Shown: in pieces, positions 25,406 through 37,534 of the stretch
Layout of the letters: each line of letters starts with the position of its first letter
How positions within the stretch are numbered: the first letter of the stretch is position 1
DNA from: Caenorhabditis remanei
Taxonomy: Eukaryota > Nematoda > Chromadorea > Rhabditida > Rhabditidae
Assembly (NCBI RefSeq): GCF_010183535.1
Contig: NC_071330.1
Span: forward strand, 16,721,717-16,785,716
Length of the DNA: 64,000 nt
Direction: 5' to 3'
Position numbers and translations under genes: made by a program
Notes under the pieces: model-generated
What the model saw: the letters and a program-made list of their open reading frames with translations, nothing else
What the model was told of the DNA's origin: nothing
Databases searched by the model: none

Positions 25406-28400
25406 CTAGGCCGCCGGCGCCTTCTGAAAAATCAATTTTTCAGTAAAATGACTTAAAAACCCCCTTTAACCCAATTTTTGCCTTAAAAATGATAAAAATT
25501 GGTCATTTTAGGCTTGATGGTCTAGAAATCCAAAATTCGGCCATGGCTAATTTTGAGCATTTTTAACAAAAACCGAGTTTTTAAACATATTTCGCATAAA
25601 AATCGTTATTTTATCGATTTTTGTGGTTTTTCAGATTGTTTACCTCTTGGCTCATCGGAGCACTTAAATTCGTGTAATTCATTCGATTCGGCATGTTGCT
25701 ATAGCCCACGCCGTCGTTGAAGGCGTTCACGCTTTCAGACTGCCAGACTGCGTCATCGACATCCATTCGTTCGTGATTGCCGTCATCTGGAGACTCTCCA
25801 AAAGTTTCTTCATAACGAGACACCACATCAACCGCGTATTGAGCAGCACTTAAATTCGCGTAATTCATTTCATTCGACATATAATCGATTCTGGTAAACC
25901 CCGCATGCTCCGGTGGGGCGTCGCGGTTGCCGTGCTGGAAAACAGGGCCGCGGAATCGCTGAGAAGCCGCGGCGCTTCTCTGCTCCGGAAACATTAGTGG
26001 GGCGCCATTGTGGCCGTACTGGGTTACAGGGCCGCGGAATTGCTGAGAAGCCGCGGCTATCTGACCCATATGAGTAGTGCCACCAAACGGCTGACCATTC
26101 GTCTGACCATCATATACGGTGCTTTTATAAGGCGGCGGCAGGTCCTGCTGAGGGGCAAAACCACCAGCAAACTGCTGACAAGCCGCCTGACCATTAAAGG
26201 CGCCGCCCATCTGCTCCGGGGGCTGAGCCGCTGGGGCGCCGTTAAAACGCGGTGCATCCACGCTTTTATATTCCATCTGCTTCTCGGTGAACATCCCGCT
26301 ATGACCGTCATGGGCGGTTTGGCTATGAATCTGCAGTGGGACGCCTTGGTGGCCACGCTGGAAGACAGAGCCATCAAACTGCTGATCATTCGCCTGACCA
26401 TTATAGACGCCGCTCATTTGCTCCGGGAGCGAAGCCGCTGGGGCGCAGTTATAAGGCTCTGCAGCTACGTCGCTATGGTACATCCGATCCTTGCCAAACC
26501 GCTGCCAATCCACATTATCAGGTGGTGTGTGAATATAGGCGGTGCCATCAGGCTGACAAATTGGCAAGCTGTCAGCGGAGGCGGAGCGACCGAACTGATG
26601 GCGCTCCGCCTGAATCCTATATTCATGTCTATCCGTTGTAGGCTTGGCTCCCGGTGAGAAATTATTCACAGAAGGTGGTTCCGATACTTCAGACTCCGTC
26701 GACGTGTTCTCCAAAAGCTCTCTTCCATATGCCTGCTCCATATCGATTTTCGCTAACAGATCAAGGGCTCTCAATTTCAACTTAGTCAACTTAAGCTTAG
26801 CATTGGCTCGACACTTTTGGGATGCACGTGTGGTTGCTTTAAGTTCTTTCTTCGCTTTTTCAGTTTCGATTTCAGCGAGTTCACTCTTTATTTTTGCGAT
26901 TTCATCGTTCAATTTGAAGCGACTAAGGGCCCGGGTCGCTTCCATTGCCTCATCGAAATCTCCAATTTCTAACTGTCGATTATTTTCCGCCGACTCGCCT
27001 AATTTCAGCTCCAGGAACTGAACACGGCGTCCCCAGTCAGCGTTTTCCTCCTTTTTGCGGGCCAACGAATCCCTAGCATGAAATTTATTCCGCACTCTTT
27101 TCATATCCACCTTGGCGGCAGATGACTGAAATTATATATTTAATATCAGAAAGTTCACTCAGTTCTTACAACTGCGCTCCTCTGAAACCTCACAACTTTG
27201 CGCACAATTGTCTTCGGTTTCGGTAGAGCGCGGTTGTAAGAATATTTCTACAACTTACCATCGCGTTCATCGCCTCCTTAGTTCTTCGAGTCTGCCGAGT
27301 CTTCCTCCCGACCTTAGGAATCTTCACCGGTGATATACTACTGGCAGAACTCGAAATAGATAGGCGGCATGAAGTCGAACGAGTCGAACGAATCGACGGA
27401 GGCGAGGACTGTGGAGTGAGCGCCGGCGGCGGTGGTTCTGAAAATTTGGGATTTTTTAAACAGAAATAGCAATAATCTTTACTATTAACAAACACCAGAT
27501 TCTGTATGTTTGTGTGTCTGTCGCCGATCCTACAGCCCTTCCTACTGGACCGATTTTCTTCAAAGTTGGACGAAAAGATCAGAAATTTCCCCCGCATGAT
27601 GCCCGTCTTTTTCTTTTTTCAAAATTCTCAAAATGACGCCTTCTGAGCCAAAAACACTGATAAAGCATAGGGGAATGAAAAACGGAAAAAGTGACGTGAA
27701 ACTGTCGGCCTAAGCGTTGTCATTTCTTTCCTTTCTTCGGCTTGCATTTTCCGTGGACTTATGGTTACGGTTGACGTGTCGCTGCGTCCGATCTGGCAAG
27801 TTATGCGTCGTTGACTACAGTTAGTCTTTAGTTCGAGTTTTTAGGGCGAAAAAAAGATTTTAAATTTTTTTGTTGATAAATTCGGAAAAAAGAGATTTCC
27901 GAACGTGTCGTCTGTTTCCAATAAGGAAAATTACGGTCCGCGTTCTAAAAAGCGAAAACGTGAAAGATGTTTTGGTTTCATAGGATTCAGAAAAGTAGAT
28001 GATTCCAACCGTGTCGTTTTTTTTCAGATTGATCAATATCATATAAATACGGGCAGTTTTCTGGAGACAGCTAATAGGGGATGGATCCATTGTGGATATG
28101 AGTCCACGTTTTTAAAAGTATTAATAGCCAATCTGGCTAGAATTTACCTTCTCCTTCTTACCACGGTTTTAGCTCCGCCTACTTTTTCGTGTAAAATACA
28201 GTGAAAAGCGGAAGTTGCGTGAAGTACAGACATGTGGCCACGTAAATCCCATTCTTTTGAACTGCTGATAACTATCATTTTCCTATTTCCTTCATGGCGT
28301 CAATGTCTCCAACAACTACTGTTCCTGCCGACAAGTTAGTGGATGATTATGGTGATGTTTCTCCTGTTTCCGGTGAAGGCGTGATCCATCGCTCAGAATC

Positions 28401-31118
28401 AGATGGGAGATTGAAGCTCGAAGGAATTGATGATACAGGACATTCAACTTATGACACAGGAGTCGGTGAAGAAAAACGACGAAAAGAAAACGTCGGGCAC
28501 TGCTATCCGGGCTTGAGATTGTTCAGAATTCATAGCAAATGTTGTAGACCTATCGGCAGAAAGAGGCGAGATGAATATAGGACGGATATCAGCTCGGATC
28601 AAGGCTATCGTACGGCCGGCTGTGGCTTTCAGGGCCGTCGAGGCCGCGGATGAATGAAATGGGCTGAATTTTTGCATATCGACTAATCTTTTGGTTCTCT
28701 TCAAGGCCGGCTGAAGAAGCTAACATTTTCCATGGCTGGGAACTGAGATATAAAATCGCCCACCGGCCTTTTTGACGGCCTTGGCTCGATTCACATATGA
28801 TCGTAGAGCTTAACGGAATGGAAGGGATTGAGGACGAGATGATGACACAGGAGTCAGTACGAAAACGAGATAAGAAAAACGCATAACCTCGCTTAAGAGA
28901 GAAAGAGAGATCAACTTTTAATGACTTCAGAAAAATAAAGCTGCTAATTCAACCCGCTTGGTTGCCAAACGAGAAACTGAGAGTCAGGATGAGAAAGAGT
29001 TGAGGTTGAAATGAATGGTAGATGATACAGCAGTCCGAAGATGTCTACAGGCTGACACTGAGAAGTTGAACAGCAAAAGAACCGGCACCAAAAAAATTGG
29101 AAACAGCAGTAGACAAGAGTCCGAAGATAATTTAGAAGGGCTTGAGTAGCTTTCTGGGGAGCTACCAGACGATCAGAAAAGCCCGATGATGTGACGGCGA
29201 GAAGAAAGAAGCTCTTCTCGGAGTAGCTGCTACTGTGCACAACCAGACCTTCACTATTCCAGAAGGATGAATCAAATTTGTTCATATTGCGAGGGGTTAT
29301 ACTTCAAAGCTAAGTTCTACTTTCAAATGGGGAAGGTCGGTGCGTTCAGGAACCCGATCTGTCAAGTTCGGCAACGTTGACTGTAGTCAGTTGGATCAAA
29401 CCCATGTTGGGACGTAAAATATATTTTCTTATATTCAGATATAGAAAAATAGGATTCGAAACGTGTCGTCCGTTTCCGGATTGATCCACAGAGGCGATAT
29501 GAAAGATTTTTTGTCATCGTCAGAGTCAGAAAAAAAGGATTCGAAACGTGTCGTCCGTTTCCGGATTGATACACAGATGCGATATGAAAGATTTTTTGTC
29601 ATCGTCAGAGTCAGAAAAAACTAAGGATTTCGAACGTGTCGTCCGTTTTGGATTAATTAAGATTTACTGTAGCACATAGAAGGGTGGTGTTAAGAAGGAG
29701 GTTTAGTCGCCGTAAGGCGACGTGAACCGACTGGTTTACTCTCAAATGCAAAAAAACTCGCCGAAAAACGCGTTTCTACTATTCGTTTTGTCAAAAATAT
29801 CGATTTTCTACGATATTTTCGATGATTTTCAGCATTTTTCAAAAGGAAATATTGGTTTTTTGCATAAAAATACGGTTGAAATCCAATTTTTACTGATTTT
29901 CTATTTTCAAGCAAAAATCTTGCTCTTTTCCCGTACCTTCTGGCCAAAACACATCACTGAGGGTCAATGGACCACTGGTTGCCGAGAATCGGTGTTCCTG
30001 GCTTGATTCAATCGGATTTTCCAGTGGGCGGGGTGCATTTTTCATATCCAATGGGCGGTCCGGCGAGAGTTGGGAGAGTATTTCTGAAAAAATAATAATT
30101 TCGAGGTAATTTGGTGGAAAATAGGGTACCTAGGCCAATGGTACGCTCCGCTTTCGGTTGGCCATTCATATCCGATGGGCGGTCCGGCGAGAGTTGACGG
30201 CGGAGTATTTCTAGAACAGAAAAATGCATATTTTCATAAATTTTCAGACAAAATTCAATCAAAAACCCAATTGCTTACCCAAATCCGCCGCCGAGTTTTC
30301 ATTATCTCTCTCAATAAACTCTTCGAATTCTTCACGGGACAATGTCGGGGACGACTTCAGCCGTGTCAGCTCTGCAAATTTTCAGAATTTATTATATAAG
30401 CACGGCACGCTTCTTACAACCGCGCTCTAACAAAACCGGAAAATTGTGTGTGAAATTGAGAAAATCAGAGAAAAAGAAACATTTTTCAAGGGAATTTTGG
30501 GAGAGCGCAGTTGTATGGACCCGTATCAAAATGAGTTTTGGTGGAAGAGTTTTTCCGAGCGGCCGTGTAGTCCTCTTGGACTAAACCTACCAAGCTTCTC
30601 CTTCTCATCACCGCTCCAATCGTGGGTATCAACTGACGGAGACATCGGAGGTGACTGTGGTGGGGAATCTGGAAACTAATTTTCTCAGATGTCGAAGTGA
30701 AACCTGGACGTTTCGGCACGCTTCTTACAACCGCGCTCCACCGAAATGCCCTTGAACAATGTGTGTTTTTCTCTGATCCTCTCAATTTCATACAAACTTT
30801 TTTCGATTTCGGTAGAGCGCGGTTGTAAGAAGTGTGCCGCGCAAATATAACTTACTAACCATACAAATTCCCCATAAACCAGAAATCCTCCTCCGTATCG
30901 TCGGTGCCATTGAGCTGATTGAGTGTGGGATCTTTCTGAAAATACTCCATCTCCTTGCAGACTTCTATTTGGTTGTTGATGTCAGGTTTAAGGAGTTTCA
31001 AATTCTTGACAACAACCTTCTCAATTACTCCTCTCTTTCCTTTAAACTCGGTATCGATTCCCAGTGGAGAATTGCTGTTGTTGTTCGGTGGGTCGTGTCG
31101 AGCACTCCAAGTGCTCAT
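25406..31118 (-). CDS. bZIP-like paralog B: degenerate basic region, Q/N/G-rich tail
   Basis: Exons in transcript order 30860-31118, 30591-30668, 30279-30371, 29937-30083, 27259-27437, 25644-27125 and possibly 25406-25423 (the codons KAPAA then stop); without the last splice, translation stops at 25611. About 751-756 residues. TSGPLTL in exon 4 matches gene A, and exons 1-4 end in the same phase (+1) as the matching A exons. The exon 5/6 junction, ending NAM, sits just before the basic region as in A and C. The basic region RVRNKFHARDSLARKKE keeps Asn265, Ala and Ser but has Leu273 where bZIPs have Arg. Coiled coil follows, then TRASQKCR (351-358) and a KLKLTKLKLRALDLL helix. The tail is rich in Gln, Asn, Gly and Pro with repeats such as FNGQA..QQF and QFRGPV. 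DNA binding is doubtful given the lost Arg. Confidence 0.78.
27163..27242. mobile_element. CTGCGCTCC-family MITE filling gene B intron 5
   Basis: 80 of the 133 intron bases (27126-27258) are this palindrome, from TTCTTACAACTGCGCTCC to GGTAGAGCGCGGTTGTAAGA. Confidence 0.85.
27640..29690. other. Foreign-looking 2-kb insert in gene B intron 4
   Basis: Less AT-rich than other introns and lacking the usual TTTTCAG texture. Two diverged direct repeats bound it (about 27780-27920 and 29350-29480). Both run GATCTG.CAAGTT ... GTTGACT.. and, about 105-113 bases on, CGTGTCGTCYGTTTCC. On the right CGTGTCGTCCGTTTCC recurs at 29461, 29546 and 29634 (85-88 base period). A plus-strand frame at 28294-28653 has no recognised domain. 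It may be a non-autonomous LTR-like element. Confidence 0.4.
30403..30516. mobile_element. CTGCGCTCC-family MITE in gene B intron 2
   Basis: Left end CGGCACGCTTCTTACAACCG with CGCTC; right end GAGAGCGCAGTTGTATGG. It occupies about half of the 219-bp intron. Confidence 0.75.
30714..30840. mobile_element. CTGCGCTCC-family MITE in gene B intron 1, full length
   Basis: Terminal inverted repeats CGGCACGCTTCTTACAACCG and its inverse CGGTTGTAAGAAGTGTGCCG are longest here, giving 127 bp of the 191-bp intron. Confidence 0.88.
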
Positions 31119-31314
31119 AATTACCTGCAAATTATGAGTTTTTCAGTGAAACATTTCGTGGAGAATAGTATTTAAAAAAGGAAAATCTATAAGCAAATTT
31201 CCCGACGGATGTTTCTGATTTTTAATAATTTGTTTGTGATTTTTAAAAATAATTAAAAATTCAGAAATTTTAACGAATTTTGCAGAAAATTGCAGAAAAT
31301 TGCAGAAAAAACCC

Positions 31315-31610
31315 ATTTTGTTCTGAGCAATGCCTCAAAAACTGCGTGCGCCTTTAAATCTACAGTAACATGAAGTGAAGTTTGCACGCCTAGAAAAGAG
31401 AAAAAATTTAATAAATCTCAAGAATAGGAAGAAATTTGAAAAAAACTTCGAGAAGGAACAAAGAACGTGATAGAAAAACGCAAATTTTTTAAACAGGGGA
31501 GAAAAACAATTTTTACACAAAAAAGTAAAATAATTAAAAAATAATAATTTATTACCTAAAAAATAAAATTCTAGAAAAAATAGAATTTCAGAGGCATTGC
31601 TCACTCTTAG
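31315..31610. mobile_element. GAGCAATGCCTC inverted-repeat element upstream of gene B
   Basis: The left end TCTGAGCAATGCCTCAAAAA is shared with the gene A upstream block; an inverse end TCAGAGGCATTGCTCACTC lies at 31590-31608. It could therefore be a transposon rather than a conserved promoter. No coding sequence. Confidence 0.55.
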
Positions 31611-32164
31611 AATGAAGACATACTGGCGTGTCCCCGTTATCTGCGTCTGGTTGAAAAATAGGAGAGAGGGTTCGAGGGGGAACAGACGAATGTTTTTTAT
31701 TGCGAAATTATTGGATTTTATCATTTTTTACTAAATGGGATTTTTGGACAGAAGTTTTATAGAATCGAAAAGAGATTGAGTCGGAAAAAATTGGGAATTA
31801 AAAATATTAAAAATTGAACAAAAAAAACGATTTTCAGATGATTCATCGGGATTTTTTCGGAGAGAGATTGTCAAAAAACCGTCTCCAATAAAATATAGTT
31901 TTCGAGTCTGGTGTCTAAAAGCACCCTGATATGTTTTTGTATCGACTAAAAAATTGCCTCGAATGATAGCTATGAGTCATGATGTGTAAACTGCAGGAGG
32001 AGTGTAACTTAGTCTAGTGACCTGTACGCACAGAACGGCCTTTATTAAAAATTATATGGCTCAAAGGATTGATGCCGCCTTAGCTCTAAACCATCATGTC
32101 TAATGTTCCCAAAATTCAAAACATACATTGAAAATACCCAAAAAAAAAAAAGAAAAGAAACTAA

Positions 32165-33166
32165 CATGGGAATGACCCAGGGTGTAACGCTGGGATTTCT
32201 TAGATATTTTGGGAAATGATAGCCCTTCACCCAACTAGAACAAAATAAAAATCTTACGTGCCCCTTTTGAGTTTCCAGAGAATGGGAGACACAATTCCAT
32301 TTTTTCTAATTTTTCGAGTTGAACCACTTCGAGACATCGTAACTCGGTCAATTCAAGAGAAATCTTTTCAAACTAAAGTGTAATCGCAAGATATAGATCA
32401 AGGCTTTATAAAAGGTAACAGACTCATGTTTCCAGCTGTTACTCCCGAATTACTATAAATGAAAATGTGAAAATTTGCACTTCTCATGAAATCAGAAAGT
32501 GGTCATTTTCGAAAAAACGTATTTGGGAGACCATGTCTATCTGATTGCCAGTGACGATTAAGGTATATATACGTATTCAAATATATGGCTCACCTTTCAT
32601 TCCAGAGACTTATTTTCATTTTTCCAGTTTTTCAGTCTAACTTCATGTATAGGTCAATTCCTTAAAAATAAACTCAGCGCGGTTTGGTGAATTCTCAGTT
32701 TTTTGTGTTAGACGGGTATCACAATACTTTAAAAACTGAATTAATCTAAAATATCATTATACCATTTGTTCGAAACGAACTGGCAATCAGATAAACATAG
32801 TCTCCCAAATACGTTTTTTCGTAAATGGCCACTTTCTGATTTCATGAGAAGTGCAAATTTTCACGTTTTCATTTATAGTAATTCGGGAGTCACAGCTGGA
32901 AACATGAGTCTGTTACCTTTTATAAAGCCTTGATCTATATCTTGCGATTACACTTTAGTTTGAAAAGATTGCTCTTGAATTGACCGAGTTACGATGTCTC
33001 GAAGTGACTCAACTCGAAAAATTAGAAAAAAAGGAATTGTGTCTGCCATTCTCTGGAAACTCAAAAGGGGCACGTAAGATTTTTATTTTGTTCTAGTTGG
33101 GTGAAGGGCTATCATTTCCCAAAATATCTAAGAAATCCCAGCGTTACACCCTGGGTCATTCCCATG
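32165..33166. mobile_element. 1-kb palindromic element with TAA target duplication
   Basis: Ends CATGGGAATGACCCAGGGTG and CACCCTGGGTCATTCCCATG; arms of about 395 bases are near-identical inverse copies, with a central spacer of about 200 bases. TAA flanks both ends (32162-32164, 33167-33169). A 3-bp TWA duplication suggests a PIF/Harbinger-type non-autonomous element. It lies between genes B and C; the rest of 31119-33709 is low-complexity A/T with no gene. Confidence 0.82.
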
Positions 33167-33709
33167 TAAGAAATGAAAAATATGACTTACTAGAAGGGAA
33201 CGGAGACGACTTATTGAACAAACAAGTAGAAGAGGGGGAATAGAAGACGCTGACCTTACTTTTACTTTCTTACATTAAATAAGAAGATAGTAGAGAAATA
33301 GACGAAGAAGAAAAATTGAAAAAGAGTTAAAAACGAGAAAAAAAAACTGAGAAGAAACATCTCCGGCTTGTTCCTATGGCATTGTCTGTCTGTGTTTCGG
33401 TTAGTCCGGATGTCTCATTGGTTACTGGCCAAATCTACTGGTGTTGCTCTAAACTCCGCCCATATTGGAAGCTGGTTCCCCGATAATTCTTTTTGTTTAG
33501 TATGCAAAATCCGGAGAGGCGGTTGAAAAATAAAGCGACATGTCGCTCTAATACAGTTTTTACGGTAGTTGGAACCACTGAAAGCAAATACAATAAAAAA
33601 AGGAAAAAAAGTGTTCCCGGAAAAACCTTTTATAAACTTTAAAAATGAATAGAAAAAGGAGAAAAACCGGGAAACAGTCGAAAATTGAAGATGATGAGCC
33701 TGAGTATTT

Positions 33710-36700
33710 TTATGCGACTGAAAAACGTGGCATATTCCAGAATTGACCGTCTGGAGGCAAGTTGGTTGCGTCTGAGTCTCCGGGAGTGTTGATAGGAGCG
33801 TACTCTTCTGACAAGTAATTCATTTGAAAAGAGACACCGGTGGGGTTTCCAGGAAATGGCAATTCTCCAGCTCCGTGTGGAATTTCAGAACCACTTGGTG
33901 GGTTCTGCAGGAAAAAATATGTTTAGCAACATCGCAGGCGAAAACTGTATATGTTACGTCATATAATCTTGCAGGCTCCCATTCCATACCCATTGTACCA
34001 TTACTGATATCCCAATTTTGCCCCGGTACTTGCTGTCCAGGGTAGGCGATGTGGCCAGCGGAATATTGTTGCTCCTGAAAAAAGCTAGAGTAAACATTGG
34101 CTCCGACTTTATTGACGTTTTGTCAACTCCGCCGATAAGAAGGGAATACGTAACAAATTTAGGCAGAGATGGCAACTATTATACATAAGTTTCTTTTTTC
34201 TATACAATTTTTTTCTAACATTTCTCAAAATACGATTCCCACATTACCTGTGCACTCTGAATGCGGCTGGAGTCGTGGTTAGCCACATGACTGTCGAGTT
34301 GAGTCTGGTCCATTGGAATATGTTGAGTATGATTCTCCAATAAGTTGATCCTACTATCCGATGATGCTCCAGAAGCCGAGACACCAGCTGATGGTATAGA
34401 AGACTCTAGAGATGGTGGAGTCAGCGACGACTTCAGAAAATCATCCGGCAAGTCCGGCAGTGATGGGCCCGCACCTCCACAACGTTTCTTAAAATTTTCA
34501 AAGTTCGCTTTGGAGTCATCAAGCTTCTCATCTAGAACATAATCTACGAGTTCTTGGAATTCTACGTCATCTTCATTAGATCTGGATTTCAGATGTAACG
34601 CAGGACAGTGTGAGGGTGTCGCCGAGTTCTGCAGAAATTCGACTTCCATGGCTTCCGGTGTCGGATTCGGTGTTGCAAGGAAACTGAACTCATTCAAGGA
34701 AAGGTCAGAAGCAGGCGGAGGAAAGGTGCTCGATGGTAGCTGGATGCCATGTCGGTCCGATGGGTTAAGGAAGGTGTGCTGAAATTGATAGAATTATCCA
34801 TAATTGCAAAAATAGCCAAAACAACAGTTTCAAAAATGGCCAAAAAGCCCGCGGTACATTAAGCCAAACTACAGTGACCAAGTTACACTGACAAACCGGA
34901 TTAAACGAAATGCGTTGTAACTTGGTCACTGTAGTTTGGTCACTGTATTTTTTAATGTTCCGTGATCTTGGCTAGAATGGCTGTCTTAGCCATTTTCGCG
35001 TTTTTGGCACCTTTTCCTGGTCCGCGTCACGTTACCGAATAGCTATCCGGCTTCTATTAGGTCACAGACATAGATCTCGCTGAAATCTACATTTTGGTAT
35101 ATTTTTCAGCGCGTCGGCCCATTTCGGCCCGGTTTGCAAGTTTGAAATTATCTAATGACGTATGCTGCTTCATATTGATAAGAAATGTTTCAATATAATA
35201 CTTAAAGATGAATGTATGCACATTTGATTACTTTTTCTTCATTCTAATATTTTCTCACATTAGTTTTGTTTCAGTTATTTCACATATAGGAATAGTAGTT
35301 GTCCGGGGTAGAATACTTTTTTTTTTTTTTCTACCTACATTTTCGTATATTTTTCAGCCATTGCGTTTTAAGCGAGGTTTAGAATTTTTCCGGCTAATTG
35401 TAAGTTGCTTCAAATTTAGATTCATGAGCTAGAAATCTTACCAAATAAATACCAAAATCTTACCAAATAACATTACCTCTAATTGCTGCTGCGAACTACC
35501 AAAATTAAAGTCTGCAGGAGTGACTTCTGACCAATTAGGCCTGTAATCCTTTGAATACGGTCTTGCATCATATCCGTGAGTCATAAATTCTTGTGATCTT
35601 TTCGGGCATAGTGTAGTATGCGCCAACAAAGCTGTCGCTTTGGTTCCAGGTTGTTGCAAGTCTTCAACAGTCTCCCCACTCGGTTCCATAGAAAGCTCTG
35701 TGAATTCTCCAGATATTGATGCCATTGAATCTTGATTTCTTGGCTCCGTTGACCCTTCACTACTCGGCACAAGTTTCTGAGAGCTCATAAGTTTCAGTAG
35801 CTTGTCTCCGTAACTTTTCAACTCCGCAACACGAAACTCGAGTCTGCAGATCTTCAAGTCCACTTGGCTAGACGCCAACTTTTTGTTGGTGCGACATTTT
35901 TGAGAGCCATTTGTGCTTGAGTCGCTCTTCTTATTCATGTCGTTTCGCTTCAGAATGGCAGCTTTTTCTGTTTCAATTTTATTTAGCTGGTCTTTATGGG
36001 AGTCGATGATCTGAAAACGTTAATGTGTTTTGAAAAAGGGGGTGTTATTTTATCCGGAGGCAACCGTTTTTCAATTTTTTGCATACTTGTCAACCGGGCG
36101 ACACGGGACCGGGGCGTAACTCGCTTCAAGTTGCGTTTTATGATCTGAAAAATATACCAAATGTAGATCTCAGCAAGATCTATGGATGGGCGTGACCTAT
36201 CACGGGTTGGATGGCTAGTCGTTTATGTACCACGAGACGGGACAAAATAGTTTTTTGGCCATTTTTGCGTTTTTTGGAATTTTATCCCGGCTTATGGCAA
36301 ATTAACGACTAGCCATCCGGCTTGTATTAGGTCACAGACATAGATCTCGCTGAGATCTACATTTTGGTGTAATTCTCACAACTCATGTCAGCTCATGATA
36401 TTACGTTTCAAGCAAGCTACGTACCGGCCCGTGTCGGCCGGTGTCGGTTCGGTTGATGAGTAAAGTTGTTTGATGCGGCCTGCGGCAACAATTCGTTATT
36501 CAGCACAAAGTAGGTCAAAAATATAAAATGTCTAATTTCTATATTTTCTGATATAGTTCAAAGCCATGACATTGAGAAAACAATTTATAGTGTGCCGCAA
36601 GTTCAATATCTTTTTTGTATAAATACTTTTCAAACTCTAACGTATTCATTGAACCTATTATAGCCAAAAACAACTTTCGTTGGGTTTTGAAATACCAAAA

Positions 36701-37534
36701 CTGTGACCGAATCGGAAAATTATCAAGTTCCGACGTGTTGATATCAGAACCTTAATTTTCCTATTACTTTAAAAACCGTATTTACCTCTTCCAACTCGTC
36801 ACAAGCAATTTTCATCGGCAATTCGAACGTGGCAAACACCACACTTTCCAACGTCTTCAAATTATTCTTTCCCCATTCTTCCGTTTTGTAACCATCTAAT
36901 TGAGCAAGATAGGCGTTCTCCAAACTCTCATTTTCCAGTTTCATTCGTTGAACTTCTCTTCTCAATTCTTTTTCAATTTCAATTTTTCTGTTAAAACTGT
37001 TCGTTTGGCGATATCGATAAGCCGTAGCGTTTCTTCTATCTTGAGCTTTTACGTGCTCTTCCCTGTCTTCGGGTGTCTGAAAAATTTAAGGATAACGACT
37101 CGAGTTGGGTGTCTAAATAAAAGAAAACCTACCATTGCCTTCATAGTCAATGTGGATGTTCTTTTACGAGGAATCTTAGACTTTGTCTCTTTTTTTGTTT
37201 TCCAAAGACCCTTTACACGAAGTTTGCCATCCGAATTGTCTGCTGACTCAATAACGGAACCGAGATTAATCAAATCACTCAAATTAGCAAGTTGATATTC
37301 ATTCTGTTCACTGTGGTCCATAACGACAGTATTTTGTTCTGAAATAGTTCCTCGAATGGTACAAAATAAGAACAGTGACTTACCACGAAACAACACTTTT
37401 CCTTGAGTCTCCTCGTGAGTTAAAGTCTCTTCTATTCCTCTTTGATCATTTTTCGGAATTTCTTTATCGTTAATTAAAGGAACATGATGGTTCTTAGCCA
37501 TCCGCTTGAAAATTGTATCCGGGCGGGTGGTCAT
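33710..37534 (-). CDS. bZIP-like paralog C: ATF4-like basic region with displaced Asn, Pro/Asn-rich tail
   Basis: Exons in transcript order 37384-37534, 37133-37338, 36786-37076, 35477-36010, 34248-34778, 33958-34074 and 33710-33904; all junctions GT..AG in consistent phase, 674 residues, no lesion. Exon 2 ends TLTMKAM, the same place and phase as in A and B, directly before the bZIP-like exon. The basic region reads RRNATAYRYRQ: it matches ATF4 TAATRYRQ, but Asn135 is one position off, an Arg occupying its slot. The following coiled coil (KELRREVQRMKLENESLEN) is the best heptad pattern of the four. TNGSQKCR is at residues 249-256, then a KICRLEFRVAELKSYGDKLL helix. The tail is Ser/Pro/Asp-rich, ending in Asn/Pro/Gly-rich sequence. 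The ATG follows an ATTGTCAG acceptor; a missed upstream exon is possible because A and B have more N-terminal sequence. Confidence 0.8.
34863..34939. repeat. Hairpin in gene C intron 4
   Basis: GCCAAACTACAGTGACCAAG and the inverse CTTGGTCACTGTAGTTTGG flank a 35-base loop. A fragment of the element at 36082 (TATTAGGTCACAGACATAGA) lies at about 35020-35165 in the same intron. Confidence 0.7.
36082..36463. mobile_element. CATACTTGTC foldback element in gene C intron 3
   Basis: Left arm CATACTTGTCAACCGGGCGA through AAATGTAGATCTCAGC faces the right arm GCTGAGATCTACATTTTGG through GGTTCGGTTGATGAGTA. Inner arms GGTTGGATGGCTAGTCGTT and AACGACTAGCCATCCGG also pair. Part of its sequence recurs at 35020-35165 and 60142-60200. 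Confidence 0.75.

Noticed and set aside
28294..28653. 119-residue frame in gene B intron 4
   Set aside because: Opposite strand to the host gene, no recognised domain and no clear promoter; more likely part of the repeat-bounded insert.
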